A stretch of 64,000 nucleotides of DNA from Croceibacterium sp. TMG7-5b_MA50 (GCF_039830145.1 NZ_CP156082.1:1010001-1074000); one strand, 5' to 3'; shown: positions 46,865 to 56,706, counted from the stretch's first letter. Numbers and translations: made by a program. The notes: generated by a model from the letters alone, not told the origin.

Positions 46865-46909
46865 GGCGGGCGCCTTACATCGGGGCGGGCGGCGCGCCAA
46901 TGGCCGCCG

Positions 46910-47788
46910 TCAGGACAGATCCTCTCGCGGGCGGGACACGGCCGGTCGCCCCGTCAGCGCGGCCCCGGCGCTGGCCGCGATCATCAGCGCCACGGCGATG
47001 CCTTGCGGCAGGGTCAGCCGTTCGCCCAGTACCGCGTAGCCCGACAATGCGGCGGTCGCGGGGGAGGCGCTGACGATCAGGCCGAACAGGCGCGGGCTGA
47101 GCCGACCAAGCGCGAACATCTCCAGCAGATAGGGCAGGCAGCTCGACATCAGCGCAACCAGCAGGCCCATCGCCAGCACCGGCACGCTCAGCAGCAGGGG
47201 ACCCGCGCGCACGATGCCGAGCGGCACGGTGACGATGCAGGCGAGCGCGAGGCCAAGGGCTACCACCTGCCGCCCGCCGATCCGGCTGACCTGCTTGCCG
47301 AACACGATGTAGAGCGCCCAGCAGGTCGCCGCACCCAGCGCCAGCACCACTCCGCGCCAGTCCAGCGCAGCCGCGTGGTCGGTCCACGGCACCAGCAGCG
47401 CGAGGCCGGCCACGGCAAGCCCCGCCCACAGCCGGTCCCGCAAGGCGCGGGTGCCGGCCAGCACCACGGCGAGCGGACCAACGATCTCGATCGCGACCGC
47501 CACGCCGATCGGGATGAAGATGAACGACCAGTAGATCAGCAGGTTCATCAGGCCCATCGTCAGGCCGTACAGCAGCACCCAGCCCCATTGCGCCGCCTGC
47601 AACCGCACGCGCCATGGTCGCCCGAGCAGCAGCAGCAGCAGCGCGGCGATCCCGGTGCGCAGCGCCACCACGCCTTCCACCCCGATGCCGGCATACAGCG
47701 TCTTCGCCACCGCGGCGCCAAGATTGACCGAACAGATCGAGCCGAGAATCGCCAGGGCGGCGGCAAGGACGGTCCGGTCTGAGTTCAT
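46910..47788 (-). CDS. EamA family transporter (DMT superfamily)
   Basis: A 292-residue inner-membrane protein with about ten hydrophobic segments in two EamA repeats, resembling the RhtA/YdcZ-like exporters of amino acids and metabolites. Patterns such as P-L-A-V-V-L-A-G-T-R and A-L-S-G-Y-A-V-L-G-E-R-L-T-L-P-Q fit the family. Substrate unknown. Lies upstream of thiE on the same strand. Confidence 0.85.
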   Translation of the reverse strand: MNSDRTVLAAALAILGSICSVNLGAAVAKTLYAGIGVEGVVALRTGIAALLLLLLGRPWRVRLQAAQWGWVLLYGLTMGLMNLLIYWSFIFIPIGVAVAIEIVGPLAVVLAGTRALRDRLWAGLAVAGLALLVPWTDHAAALDWRGVVLALGAATCWALYIVFGKQVSRIGGRQVVALGLALACIVTVPLGIVRAGPLLLSVPVLAMGLLVALMSSCLPYLLEMFALGRLSPRLFGLIVSASPATAALSGYAVLGERLTLPQGIAVALMIAASAGAALTGRPAVSRPREDLS

Positions 47789-47827
47789 CCCGCCGCCCTG
47801 TAAGGCGGCCGAACGAAGCGCAACCGT

Positions 47828-48232
47828 TCAGTTGCCGCCCGCCCGTTCACGGGGCCGGTCGCCTGCCTGCTGCCACGGCCAGCGGCCGTCGATCTCCACC
47901 TCCAGGCTGAACGACAGGAAGGTGCGGATGATGACGATGAGGCCGAGCACCAGCACGCTGTTCAGCGTCGGCTCGACCGCCACGGTGCGGATGATGTCGG
48001 CCGCGACCAGCAGTTCCAGCCCCGTCAGCACCGACCGGCCGAGCGTCCGGCGGAAGGCGGGCAGCACGCCGTCACGCCCTTCTGCCCGGCGCAGCAGGCT
48101 ACCCCGTAACAGGCTGATGCCGAACTGCGCCGTGGCGAGGACCGCGCCGAGGATGATCGCGGCGATCCCCGCCAGTTCGAACCCCTGCGCCACCACGGTG
48201 GCGGTCGTCAGCATGAAGGTCTCGCTCAGCAT
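47828..48232 (-). CDS. DUF1622 membrane protein
   Basis: A 134-residue protein with about three hydrophobic segments and the DUF1622 pattern L-E-L-L-V-A-A-D-I-I-R-T-V followed by V-L-G-L-I-V-I-I-R-T-F-L-S-F-S-L-E-V-E-I-D-G. Function of the family is unknown. Start ATG 48232, with ATG 48214 as an alternative. Divergent from the SDR gene. Confidence 0.82.
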   Translation of the reverse strand: MLSETFMLTTATVVAQGFELAGIAAIILGAVLATAQFGISLLRGSLLRRAEGRDGVLPAFRRTLGRSVLTGLELLVAADIIRTVAVEPTLNSVLVLGLIVIIRTFLSFSLEVEIDGRWPWQQAGDRPRERAGGN

Positions 48233-48337
48233 GCCCGCGCAATGGGCGGGGTCCGCCGGTTGTTCCGGCAGGCGGGACGGACCCTGCGGCCGGCGACGCC
48301 GTTGACGGGCAAACCCTTCGTCGCATCAGGAGCATCC

Positions 48338-49339
48338 ATGTCCCCTAGGCTGAAGCCATTGGCCGAGCAGACCATCGTCATAACCGGGGCCACATCCGGC
48401 CACGGCCTATCAACCGCGCGCATGGCAGCTGCCGCCGGCGCCAACGTCATGCTCGCCGCGCGAGACGAAGATGCGCTGCGCAGCGTGGTCGCCGATATCC
48501 TGTCCATCGGCGGCGCTGCCGCCTGCACCGTCACCGATGTGGCGGTGCCCGCCGATGTCGAGCGTCTCGCCGCGGCGACCATTGCGCGGTTCGGCGGGTT
48601 CGATACCTGGATCAACAATGCGGGGTCGGGCGCCTATGGCGAACTCACCGCATTGTCCCTGGCCGATCACCGGCAGGTGTTCGAAACCAATTACTGGGGT
48701 GTCGTCCACGGATCGCTGGCGGCGATTGGGCACCTGAAGGATCGCCCAGGCGGCGGGGCGCTGATCAATGTCGGGTCCATCAACAGCGACATGCCCTCCC
48801 CGATCCTGGGCGCCTACAACGCGACCAAGCATGCCGTTAAGGGGTTCACCGATTCACTCAGGATCGAGGTGCTGGCCAAGGGTCAGCCGGTGGCGGTCAC
48901 GCTGATCAAGCCGGCGGCGATCGGCACCCCATTTCCGCAGCATGGCCGCAACATCACCGGGCGACACGCCGCCCTGCCCCCGCCGCTCTACGCGCCGGAC
49001 GTGGTCGCGCGCGCCATCCTGTATGCGGCCCAGCATAACCGGCGGTCGATGACCGTGGGCGGCATCGGCAAGCTGCAGGTGCTGGCCGCGCAGACCTTTC
49101 CCAACCTGTTCGACCGGCTGGCCATCCCGATGACCAGCGTGCTGGCCCGGTCGGGACAGCCGGAGCCGTTCGAGCCCGGCAACCTCTACGCCCCGCAAGG
49201 CCGGGATGGTGCCACGGAAGGGCAGCAACGCGGCCGCCGGCTCAGCACCTTCAGTGCGGCGCAGCGTCACCCGGCCGCGGCGCTGGCCCTGCTGGGTGGA
49301 ATGGTTGCGGGCGGCGCCTGGCTGAGCCGGCGCCGCTGA
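48338..49339 (+). CDS. SDR family oxidoreductase
   Basis: A 333-residue short-chain dehydrogenase. Cofactor motif T-G-A-T-S-G-H-G (T-G-x3-G-x-G), N-N-A-G, catalytic S and Y-N-A-T-K (Y-x3-K) are in order. The C-terminus is extended by about 80 residues with a final hydrophobic segment and S-R-R-R, so it may be membrane-tethered. ATG 48338 follows AGGAG. Substrate unknown. Confidence 0.87.
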   Translation: MSPRLKPLAEQTIVITGATSGHGLSTARMAAAAGANVMLAARDEDALRSVVADILSIGGAAACTVTDVAVPADVERLAAATIARFGGFDTWINNAGSGAYGELTALSLADHRQVFETNYWGVVHGSLAAIGHLKDRPGGGALINVGSINSDMPSPILGAYNATKHAVKGFTDSLRIEVLAKGQPVAVTLIKPAAIGTPFPQHGRNITGRHAALPPPLYAPDVVARAILYAAQHNRRSMTVGGIGKLQVLAAQTFPNLFDRLAIPMTSVLARSGQPEPFEPGNLYAPQGRDGATEGQQRGRRLSTFSAAQRHPAAALALLGGMVAGGAWLSRRR

Positions 49340-49347
49340 TTGCGGGG

Positions 49348-49914
49348 TCAGGCTGCCTTGCGCAGCTTGTCCAGCTTCTTGAGGGCCATGTTGCGCTTCA
49401 ACCGGCTGAGATGGTCGATGAACAGGATGCCGTTCAGGTGATCCATCTCGTGCTGCATGCACGTCGCAAGCAGCCCGTCGAGCCATTGTTCGTGGCTGCC
49501 GCCGTCCAGGTCCTGCCAGCGGACGCGGCAGCGGGTGGGCCGCTCCACCTCGCCGTAGATCTCGGGGATGGAGAGGCAGCCTTCCTGGTAGGTCGCGGTC
49601 TCCTCGCTCGTCTCCACGATCTCCGGATTGATGAAGGTCAGCGGCGTCTTCTTGGTAGGGCGATGGTCATGGCCGCAGCCGTGATCGTCGCATTCGGCCG
49701 GGTCTGCGTCGGGGTCCGGCTCCTGCAGGTCGATCACCATTACCCGGACCGGCTCGCCAACCTGGATCGCCGCGAGGCCGATGCCGTGCGCATCGTACAT
49801 CGTTTCGAACATGTCGGCGACGAGGGTGCGGAGCCCGTCATCGAACGCCTCCACAGGTTGGGAGACGAGCTTCAGCCGGGGATCCGGCACTTCCACGATT
49901 TCACGAATGGCCAT
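49348..49914 (-). CDS. def: Peptide deformylase with Cys/His-rich insertion
   Basis: Removes the N-formyl group from new proteins. All three metal motifs are intact: G-I-G-L-A-A-I-Q-V-G, E-G-C-L-S-I-P (C113) and Q-H-E-M-D-H-L-N-G (H155, E156, H159). Unusually, the stretch between D-L-Q-E-P and P-L-T-F-I-N-P is expanded (about residues 66-90) and contains C75-D-D-H-G-C80-G-H-D-H84, a possible extra metal site. 188 residues. It lies away from fmt, across recR and on the opposite strand. Confidence 0.93.
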   Translation of the reverse strand: MAIREIVEVPDPRLKLVSQPVEAFDDGLRTLVADMFETMYDAHGIGLAAIQVGEPVRVMVIDLQEPDPDADPAECDDHGCGHDHRPTKKTPLTFINPEIVETSEETATYQEGCLSIPEIYGEVERPTRCRVRWQDLDGGSHEQWLDGLLATCMQHEMDHLNGILFIDHLSRLKRNMALKKLDKLRKAA

Positions 49915-49949
49915 GCCCGCAAGATAGTCGGATCGGCCGTTCTAATCAA

Positions 49950-50546
49950 TCACGCGACCGGGCGCCGCGCCCGCAACGCCTGCGCCAGGGTCCCTTCGTC
50001 CAGATAGTCGAGCTCCCCGCCGACCGGCAGACCATGGGCAAGCTGGGTGATGCGGACGGGCAATCCTTCCAGCCGTTCCGCCAGGTAGTGCGCGGTGGTT
50101 TGCCCTTCCAGCGTGGCGTTCATCGCCAGCACCACCTCGTCGATCCCGCCGCCGGATACCCGTTCCAGCAGGCGACCGATGCTGAGATCCTCCGGGCGTA
50201 CACCCTCCAGCGCGGATAGCCGGCCGCCCAGCACATGATACCGGCCGGTGAACAGATGCGCCCGGTCCAGCGCCCATAGATCGGCCACATCCTCCACCAC
50301 GCAAAGCTGGCGCGTGTCGCGGCGCGGATCGGCGCAGATGGCGCAAGGGGTGACGGTATCGACATTGCCGCAGGTGGCGCATTCGACCAGGCTGCGGCGC
50401 ATCACCTCCAGCGCGTCGGCCAGCTGGACCAGCGCGGTTTCGCGCCGTTTCACCAGCCACAGCACGGCCCGGCGGGCGGAGCGCGGGCCAAGGCCCGGCA
50501 GACGCGCCAGTGCGCCCGCCAGCGCCTCGATCTCTTGCGATGCCAT
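49950..50546 (-). CDS. recR: Recombination mediator RecR
   Basis: Acts with RecF/RecO to load RecA at gaps. 198 residues. N-terminal helix-hairpin-helix [11 protein letters not shown], zinc finger C-A-T-C-G-N...C-A-I-C, then the Toprim domain ([12 protein letters not shown] and [12 protein letters not shown]). Start ATG 50546. Divergent from fmt with a 45-base gap. Confidence 0.95.
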   Translation of the reverse strand: MASQEIEALAGALARLPGLGPRSARRAVLWLVKRRETALVQLADALEVMRRSLVECATCGNVDTVTPCAICADPRRDTRQLCVVEDVADLWALDRAHLFTGRYHVLGGRLSALEGVRPEDLSIGRLLERVSGGGIDEVVLAMNATLEGQTTAHYLAERLEGLPVRITQLAHGLPVGGELDYLDEGTLAQALRARRPVA

Positions 50547-50591
50547 CGACCCGCAGATAGGGCGCGCCACGGCATTAGCAAAGGGGCCGGG

Positions 50592-51497
50592 ATGCGCACG
50601 ATCTTCATGGGTACCCCCGACTTCGCCGTGCCCACCCTGGATGCGCTGGTGGAGGCGGGGCACGAGGTGGTCGCCGCCTATACCCAGCCGCCCCGCCCTG
50701 CCGGCCGGGGCAAGGCGCCGCGCCCATCCCCGGTGCAGTTGCGGGCGGAGGCGCTCGGCATCCCGGTCCGCTCCCCACGTACCCTGCGCGATGCCGATGC
50801 GCAGGCGGAGTTCGCGGCCCTGCATGCGGAGGTCGCGGTGGTGGTCGCCTATGGCCTGATCCTGCCGCGCCCGATCCTGGCCGCGCCGGCGCTCGGCTGC
50901 GTGAACGTCCATGGCAGCCTGCTGCCACGCTGGCGGGGGGCGGCGCCAATCCAGCGTGCGATCCTGGCCGGCGATCCGGTGACCGGCATCACCATCATGC
51001 GCATGGCGGAAGGGCTGGATACCGGGCCGATGCTGGCGACCGCGCGCGTGCCGGTGCAAGACAAGACCAGTGGCGAGCTGTTCGCCGAGCTGGCGGAGGT
51101 CGGCGCGCACCTGCTGGTCGACACCCTGGCCGACCATGCGCACTGGCGGGCGGAGGACCAGGACGAACGCGAGGCGACCTACGCCGCCAAGATCGACAAG
51201 GCGGAGGCGCGGATCGACTGGACCAAGACAGCCGAGCTGCTGGAGCGCGAAGTGCGCGCCTTCGCGCCCGCGCCGGGCGCATGGTTCGAGCTGGACGGCG
51301 ACCGGATCAAGGTGCTGGCCGCACATGTGGTCGCCAGCAATGCCGCCCCGGGCACGGTGGTGGATGACGAGCTGACGATCGCCTGCGGGGAGGCATCGCT
51401 GCGCCCCGCGATCGTGCAGCGCGCCGGCCGGCCGGCGATGCCGGTAGCCGATTTCCTGCGCGGCCGGGCCGTGCCGTTCGGCACCATCTTGCGCTAG
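50592..51497 (+). CDS. fmt: Methionyl-tRNA formyltransferase
   Basis: Formylates initiator Met-tRNA. 301 residues. F-M-G-T-P-D-F at the N-terminus, the folate-site motif with [17 protein letters not shown] and D-T-G-P-M-L are all present, followed by the C-terminal OB-like domain. Start ATG 50592 (M-R-T-I-F-M-G-T-P). Nine bases upstream of truA, so co-transcribed. Confidence 0.95.
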   Translation: MRTIFMGTPDFAVPTLDALVEAGHEVVAAYTQPPRPAGRGKAPRPSPVQLRAEALGIPVRSPRTLRDADAQAEFAALHAEVAVVVAYGLILPRPILAAPALGCVNVHGSLLPRWRGAAPIQRAILAGDPVTGITIMRMAEGLDTGPMLATARVPVQDKTSGELFAELAEVGAHLLVDTLADHAHWRAEDQDEREATYAAKIDKAEARIDWTKTAELLEREVRAFAPAPGAWFELDGDRIKVLAAHVVASNAAPGTVVDDELTIACGEASLRPAIVQRAGRPAMPVADFLRGRAVPFGTILR

Positions 51498-51505
51498 GGT
51501 TTGGC

Positions 51506-52255
51506 GTGACGCGCTTCGCCCTGACTCTGGAGTTCGATGGCGGTCCGTTCATGGGCCTGCAGCGGCAGGCGCATGGCCCCAGCGTGCAGCAGGCGGTGGA
51601 AGAGGCGGTGCTGCGGGTGACCGGCGAGGCGGCGTTGCTGCACAGCGCCGGGCGGACCGACAGCGGCGTCCACGCCCTTGCCATGCGCAGCCATGTGGAC
51701 GTGGCAAAGGATATCGCCCCCTTCCGCCTGCAGGAGGCGCTGAATGCCGTGCTGCGGCCGCAGCCGGTGGCGGTGACCGCATGCTGCGTGAAACCGGACG
51801 ACTGGCATGCGCGCTTCTCCTGCACCGGCCGGTCCTATCTTTATCGCATCGCCAATCGCCGGGCCCCGCTGACGCTGGAGCGCGGACACGCTTGGCAGAT
51901 CCCGCGGCCGCTGGACGCCGGTGCCATGCATCGGGCGGCGCAGGCGCTGGTCGGCAGCCACGACTTCACCACCTTCCGATCGGTCCATTGCCAGGCGGCG
52001 AGCCCGCTGAAATCGCTCGACCGGCTGGATGTGCGGCGCGACGGGGATTGGGTGCTGGTGGAAGCGGCGGCGCGGTCGTTCCTGCACCATCAGGTGCGAT
52101 CCATGGTGGGCACGCTGGCGCTGGTCGGCCTGGGCCAGTGGCAGGAGGCGCAGGTGGCCGAGGTGCTGGCCGCCCGCGACCGTACCCGGCTGGGGCTGAA
52201 CGCCCCGGCGCAAGGGCTGTACTTCGTTAGCGCCAGCTACCCGGACGATGCTTGA
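51506..52255 (+). CDS. truA: tRNA pseudouridine synthase A
   Basis: Makes pseudouridine at positions 38-40 of tRNAs. 249 residues. The catalytic aspartate lies in [21 protein letters not shown] and the C-terminal [11 protein letters not shown] motif are typical. GTG start at 51506, directly behind fmt. Converges on the penicillin-binding protein gene with one base between them. Confidence 0.95.
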   Translation: MTRFALTLEFDGGPFMGLQRQAHGPSVQQAVEEAVLRVTGEAALLHSAGRTDSGVHALAMRSHVDVAKDIAPFRLQEALNAVLRPQPVAVTACCVKPDDWHARFSCTGRSYLYRIANRRAPLTLERGHAWQIPRPLDAGAMHRAAQALVGSHDFTTFRSVHCQAASPLKSLDRLDVRRDGDWVLVEAAARSFLHHQVRSMVGTLALVGLGQWQEAQVAEVLAARDRTRLGLNAPAQGLYFVSASYPDDA

Positions 52256-52256
52256 T

Positions 52257-54410
52257 CTAGGGGGTCGGCGCAGGCTCCGGCGCCTCATCGGCACTGACGC
52301 TGACGCCGTTGCCGTCCAGCCGGAGGTCGATCGAGGCGCCATCCACATCGCCGGAGATCACCGCCGCGCCATCCTCCAGCCGCAGCACCGGGGCGCCCTC
52401 CCCACCCAGCGGGAGATCGCCGATGGCGGGCAGGTCGAGCGGCTGGACCGGGCCACTGGGGTTCGGTGCAGGGGCATCGCGGCGGCGGACGGGCCCGCTC
52501 CGTTCCCCCAGGGCCTGCTGCATGAAGTCGCGCCAGATGCGGGCGGGCACGTTGCCGCCGCCGGTGCCGGCGGGAAGCGGGCTGTTATCGTCATTGCCGA
52601 CCCACACGCCCACCACTAGGTCGCCCGAATAGCCGACGAACAGGGCGTCGCGGCTGTCCTGCGTGGTGCCGGTCTTGCCGAAGTTCGCGCCGCGCAGCAT
52701 GGCCGCGCGGCCCGTCCCACGATTGACCGCCGTGCGGAGCATCTGTTCCATCGCGGCGTGTTCGTCCGAGCCGACGCTATCTTTGCCATCGAATAGCCAG
52801 GCCCACAGTCGCGCCAGCCAGCCACGCTCCTCCACCGGCAGGGCGCGGGGCTGCACCGGGAAGCTGTTGCCGGCGACCCCGGCATAGGCGGCAGTCAGCT
52901 CCATCAGCGTCATGGTGGAGGTGCCGAGCGCCAGCGAGGGATCACCTTCCGGCAGGGGAGACGTCACGCCCAGTTCGCGGGCGAGATCGATCACCTGTTC
53001 CGACCCGACCTCCCCCAGCAGGCGCACGGCGGCGACGTTGCTGGACCGGGCGAAGGCATCCTCCAGCGTGATGAACTGCGAATAGTTGTCCGCCGCGTTG
53101 CCCGGTCGGTAGCTGCCTTCGGTGATCGGCTCGTTGCTGATCGGGTCCTCCGGCTCCCACCCGTCCTCCAGCGCGGCGAGATACACGAACAGCTTGAAGG
53201 TGGAGCCGGGCTGGCGGCGCGCCTGGGTGGTGCGGTTGAACGGGCTGTCAGCGTAATCACGCCCGCCGATCATCGCCACCACCTCGCCACTGGTGCGCAT
53301 CGCCACCAGCGCCACCTGCGCACGGCCGAGCGGCGCGCGTTCGACCGCGCGGCGGGCGGCGTTTTGCAGGCGGCTGTCCAGCGTGGTGACCAGCGTCTGC
53401 CGCGCATAGCCGCCCGTGGCGACACGCCGCGCCTGCGGCAACGCCCAATCGGCGAAGTAGGTGCCGGTCGGCAGCGTGCTGCCGTTGCGGACGTCCAGGC
53501 GGGGGGCACGCAACGCCTCGGCCTCGGCCGGGGTCAGGTACCCGGCGTCGACCATTGCGCCGACGACCGTCGCCATCCGCTCCCGCGCGAGGCGATAGTT
53601 CTTGGTCGGCGCGTAGCGGGACGGCGCCTGCAGCAGGCCCGCCAGCATCGCCGCCTGCGACGGTGTCAGGCGTTCGGGCTGGCGGTGGAAGTAATGCAGG
53701 CTCGCCGCCCGGAGGCCGTAAGCATTGTCGCCGAAATAGGCGTTGGACAGATACCGTTCGAGGATCTCGTCCTTGGTCAGCCAGGCCTCCAGCCAGAAGG
53801 CGATCAGCGCCTCCCGCCCCTTGCGTCCCAGGCTTTGTTCGGAGGTCAGGAAGGTGAACTTGGCAAGTTGCTGCGTGATGGTGCTGCCGCCCTGCGTGCG
53901 CCCGGTGGTTATGTTCCCCCACGCCGCGCGCGCGATGCCCCACGGATCGACGCCCCAGTGATTGTAGAACCGGCGATCCTCGATCGCGAGGAACGCTTCC
54001 ACCACATGCGGCGGCAGGTCGGCGACGGTGACCGGCGCATCGACATTGGCGCCATTGCGGGCGATCGGCGTGCCGTCGGTTGCCAGCAGGGTGATCTGCG
54101 GGGGCACGATCGGCTGCAGGCTCTTGGACAGCGGCGCGGTTACCGCCAGCCATGCGATGACCAGGATCAGAAGCGCGAGCAGCGCCGCCAAGCCATGGCG
54201 GATCCACCAGCCGCGTGTCCGCTGCGGCGACAACGCTGGCGGAGCTTCGACCGGCGCGGCCGCGGATGGCCGTGGAGGTGCGCGCCAGTCATCCTCGTCA
54301 TCGTCCAGGCCATAGAGCGGTGACCAGGGCGCATCCTCCCGGTCGCGCCACGGTTCCGGCGTTTCTTCCCGCCGCGCCGCCCTGCCCGTCAGCCGATCCC
54401 ACAATGCCAT
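52257..54410 (-). CDS. Class A penicillin-binding protein (PBP1A-type)
   Basis: Bifunctional cell-wall enzyme, 717 residues. A 65-residue acidic, proline-rich cytosolic tail, one membrane segment (about 70-92), then the GT51 transglycosylase domain (E-D-R-R-F-Y-N-H-W-G-V-D, G-G-S-T-I-T-Q-Q) and the transpeptidase domain with R-Q-P-G-S-T-F-K (S-x-x-K), S-S-N and K-T-G-T-T. The C-terminal about 90 residues after the transpeptidase domain are an extension rich in Gly/Pro/Asp. Which PBP1 paralogue it is cannot be fixed. Confidence 0.93.
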   Translation of the reverse strand: MALWDRLTGRAARREETPEPWRDREDAPWSPLYGLDDDEDDWRAPPRPSAAAPVEAPPALSPQRTRGWWIRHGLAALLALLILVIAWLAVTAPLSKSLQPIVPPQITLLATDGTPIARNGANVDAPVTVADLPPHVVEAFLAIEDRRFYNHWGVDPWGIARAAWGNITTGRTQGGSTITQQLAKFTFLTSEQSLGRKGREALIAFWLEAWLTKDEILERYLSNAYFGDNAYGLRAASLHYFHRQPERLTPSQAAMLAGLLQAPSRYAPTKNYRLARERMATVVGAMVDAGYLTPAEAEALRAPRLDVRNGSTLPTGTYFADWALPQARRVATGGYARQTLVTTLDSRLQNAARRAVERAPLGRAQVALVAMRTSGEVVAMIGGRDYADSPFNRTTQARRQPGSTFKLFVYLAALEDGWEPEDPISNEPITEGSYRPGNAADNYSQFITLEDAFARSSNVAAVRLLGEVGSEQVIDLARELGVTSPLPEGDPSLALGTSTMTLMELTAAYAGVAGNSFPVQPRALPVEERGWLARLWAWLFDGKDSVGSDEHAAMEQMLRTAVNRGTGRAAMLRGANFGKTGTTQDSRDALFVGYSGDLVVGVWVGNDDNSPLPAGTGGGNVPARIWRDFMQQALGERSGPVRRRDAPAPNPSGPVQPLDLPAIGDLPLGGEGAPVLRLEDGAAVISGDVDGASIDLRLDGNGVSVSADEAPEPAPTP

Positions 54411-54466
54411 GCCGGCTGTCTTAGCGGACTAATACAGCCGGCGTAAAGAGCCGAGCGATAGCGGCC

Positions 54467-55450
54467 TTAGCGGGTCGGCCGGGCAACCACGCTTTCGGGC
54501 AGTTCGGTGCCGAACACGCGTTGGTAGTATTCCGCCACCAGCATCTTTTCGGCGTCATCGCACTTGTTGAGGAAGCTGAGCCGGAAGGCGAGTGCCGGAT
54601 CGTTGAAGATTTCCGTATTCTGCGCCCAGGTGATGACGGTGCGCGGGCTCATCACGGTAGAAATGTCCCCGCTCATGAACCCCTGCCGGCTGAGGTCGGC
54701 AACGCGAACCATGTCCGCCACCAGCTTGTCGGCCAGCTTCGTCTTGCCGCCGACGATCGCCCGCTCCGTCTCCGCAGGCAGGTAGTTCAGCCCGACGACG
54801 ATGTTCCACCGGTCCATCTGACCTTGGTTGATTGCCTGGGTGCCATGGTACAGCCCGCTGGTGTCACCCAGGCCGACCGTGTTGGCGGTGGCGAACAGGC
54901 GGAAGCCGGCATGCGGCCGGATCACGCGGTTCTGGTCCAGCAGGGTCAGCTTGCCCTCCGCCTCCAGCACGCGCTGGATCACGAACATGACGTCGGGGCG
55001 CCCGGCATCATATTCGTCAAACACCAGCGCCACCGGGTGCTGCAGCGCCCAAGGCAGCAGCCCTTCGCGGAATTCCGTCACCTGCAGCCCGTCGCGCAGC
55101 ACGATGGCATCGCGCCCGATCAGGTCGATACGGCTGATATGCGCGTCCAGGTTAATGCGGATCAGCGGCCAGTTCAGCCGGGCGGCGACCTGTTCGATGT
55201 GGGTCGACTTGCCCGTGCCGTGATAGCCCTGCACCATCACGCGGCGATTAAAGGCGAAGCCCGCCAGGATCGCCAGCGTAGTGTCCGCATCGAACACGTA
55301 GGTCGGGTCGGCGTCGGGCACCCGCTCGTCCGCCCGGCTGAAGGCCGGCACGGTCATGTCGGTGTCGATGCCGAACACCTCCCGCACGCTGACTTGGACA
55401 TCGGGGGCCGGCAGCGCGGTGCCGGATTCAGGACTGGTCAACTGGTTCAT
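54467..55450 (-). CDS. cobS: Cobaltochelatase AAA+ subunit CobS
   Basis: ATPase subunit of the aerobic CobNST cobalt chelatase of vitamin B12 synthesis. 327 residues. N-terminal V-R-E-V-F-G-I-D, Walker [10 protein letters not shown], Walker B L-V-F-D-E-Y-D, sensor-1 F-A-T-A-N-T. cobT, usually next to cobS, is not here: the next gene on this strand is the penicillin-binding protein. Confidence 0.92.
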   Translation of the reverse strand: MNQLTSPESGTALPAPDVQVSVREVFGIDTDMTVPAFSRADERVPDADPTYVFDADTTLAILAGFAFNRRVMVQGYHGTGKSTHIEQVAARLNWPLIRINLDAHISRIDLIGRDAIVLRDGLQVTEFREGLLPWALQHPVALVFDEYDAGRPDVMFVIQRVLEAEGKLTLLDQNRVIRPHAGFRLFATANTVGLGDTSGLYHGTQAINQGQMDRWNIVVGLNYLPAETERAIVGGKTKLADKLVADMVRVADLSRQGFMSGDISTVMSPRTVITWAQNTEIFNDPALAFRLSFLNKCDDAEKMLVAEYYQRVFGTELPESVVARPTR

Positions 55451-55506
55451 CGGGCGCCTTGCCTAGACAAGGGTCTGTTGCGCTGCAACCGTGAATGGCT
55501 TGCCGG

Positions 55507-56202
55507 TCAGCCCATCTTGGGCGGCAACCCGAACAGCGCGGCGAACCGACAGGCAAGATCGCGATCGCCGCTGATTTGCACCCCCGCCGCCTCCGCCTCG
55601 GCAAGCGGTTGCTTGCCGTAGAACACGCGCAACAAGGGTAGCGGCGTGTCGGCGGCGAAGCCGATTGCGCCATCGCATATCGTTGTCGCACGCCGTACCG
55701 GCATGGCCCCGTCCGCCAGATCCGCCACGAAGTCCTCCCCACCAATGGAGAAGTCGGCCCGCACGTCGAGCGAGCGAGCTGCGACCGGGTCAAGCATGGT
55801 GCGCAGCGAAAGCATGAAGGCGACGGGCGTCATCGGCAGTTGCGGGTTGTGCGCGGGGGACATGGCAGCCCAGCGCCCGAGCTCCTGGATCGAAGGCTCA
55901 AGCGCCAGGCCCCACTCCGTCAGCTCGAATAGCTGCACCGGGGTGGGCGGCGGCAGCCGGCGACGGGTCAGGACACCCGACAGCTCCATGCCTGACAGCC
56001 GTTCCGTCAACACCTTGGCGGACAGTCCCGGAAGGCTGGCCTTCAGGTCGGAGAAGCGCAGCGGGCCGAGCATCAATTCCCGCACGATCGGCAGGGTCCA
56101 GCGCTCCCCAACCAGTTCCATGGCGAAAGCCATGCCGCAGGCGTCGCGGTACCATCGCCCGTGAACCTGCTGCGCTGACTTGGTAACTTTCTGCGACTCC
56201 AT
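55507..56202 (-). CDS. HxlR family transcriptional regulator
   Basis: A 231-residue winged-helix regulator. The N-terminal 110 residues match HxlR (C-G-M-A-F-A-M-E-L-V-G-E-R-W-T-L-P-I-V-R-E-L, R-F-S-D-L, L-T-E-R-L). The C-terminal half is an extra domain with an SCP2-like look (D-V-R-A-D-F-S-I-G-G-E...G-D-R-D-L-A), possibly for ligand binding; this makes it about twice the length of simple HxlR proteins. C23 near the helix could be redox-sensing, as in HypR/QorR-type members. Its start codon lies inside a perfect palindrome facing the VOC/GST gene run, so it probably controls both itself and that run. Confidence 0.88.
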   Translation of the reverse strand: MESQKVTKSAQQVHGRWYRDACGMAFAMELVGERWTLPIVRELMLGPLRFSDLKASLPGLSAKVLTERLSGMELSGVLTRRRLPPPTPVQLFELTEWGLALEPSIQELGRWAAMSPAHNPQLPMTPVAFMLSLRTMLDPVAARSLDVRADFSIGGEDFVADLADGAMPVRRATTICDGAIGFAADTPLPLLRVFYGKQPLAEAEAAGVQISGDRDLACRFAALFGLPPKMG

Positions 56203-56226
56203 GGTTGCTTTTGGTAACCATGGAGT
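56196..56226. promoter_or_regulatory. Operator palindrome between HxlR gene and VOC gene
   Basis: Perfect 11-bp inverted repeat ACTCCATGGTT (56196-56206) and AACCATGGAGT (56216-56226) with a 9-base spacer. The left arm contains the HxlR start codon. TTGGTAAC, at 56180-56187 and 56211-56218, forms a direct repeat around it. Likely HxlR binding site. Confidence 0.7.
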
Positions 56227-56274
56227 GCATCAAAGTCAAGCAGACGATTCGCAAGCGAACCAGTGGAGTTCCCT

Positions 56275-56706
56275 ATGCCGGAGATGATCTTCGTAAACCT
56301 GCCCGTGACGGACCTGCCGCGTTCGACCGACTTCTACACAGCCGCGGGCTTCGCCATGAACCCGGCCTTCTCCAACGATCAGGCGTCCTGCATGGTTTGG
56401 TCGGACACGATCTTCGTCATGCTGCTGACCCATGAGTTCTGGAGAACCTTCACCAGCAAGACCATTCCCGGCGCGAAGGAGAGTGCGCAGGTGCTGCTAT
56501 GCCTTAGTCGTGAGGATCGCGCCGAGGTGGATGCCATGGTCGCCGCTGCCGTACGCGCCGGTGGCGTGCCCGATCCGACGCCGACCCAAGATATGGGCTT
56601 CATGTACGGCCGCAGTTTCGAGGATCCAGACGGGCACATCTGGGAAGTGATGTGGATGGATCCGGCCGCCGCGGAGGGTGGCCCGCCGGCGGAAGCCGCC
56701 GCTTGA
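56275..56706 (+). CDS. VOC family protein (glyoxalase-like)
   Basis: A 143-residue VOC-superfamily protein of the lactoylglutathione-lyase-like group: F-V-N-L-P-V-T-D-L-P-R-S-T-D-F-Y at the start and D-P-D-G-H-I-W-E-V at the end, the latter carrying the metal-binding glutamate. ATG 56275 has GGAG 7 bases upstream; GTG 56263 is less likely. First gene of the run facing the HxlR regulator. Substrate unknown. Confidence 0.87.
   Translation: MPEMIFVNLPVTDLPRSTDFYTAAGFAMNPAFSNDQASCMVWSDTIFVMLLTHEFWRTFTSKTIPGAKESAQVLLCLSREDRAEVDAMVAAAVRAGGVPDPTPTQDMGFMYGRSFEDPDGHIWEVMWMDPAAAEGGPPAEAAA

Noticed and set aside
46865-46909. Thiamine riboswitch before thiE
   Set aside because: The gap is only 45 bases and has none of the conserved elements.
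48241-48266. EcfG-type promoter for the DUF1622 gene
   Set aside because: GGAAC-N17-CATT has a mismatch in the -10 and would leave almost no leader before the start; too weak to claim.
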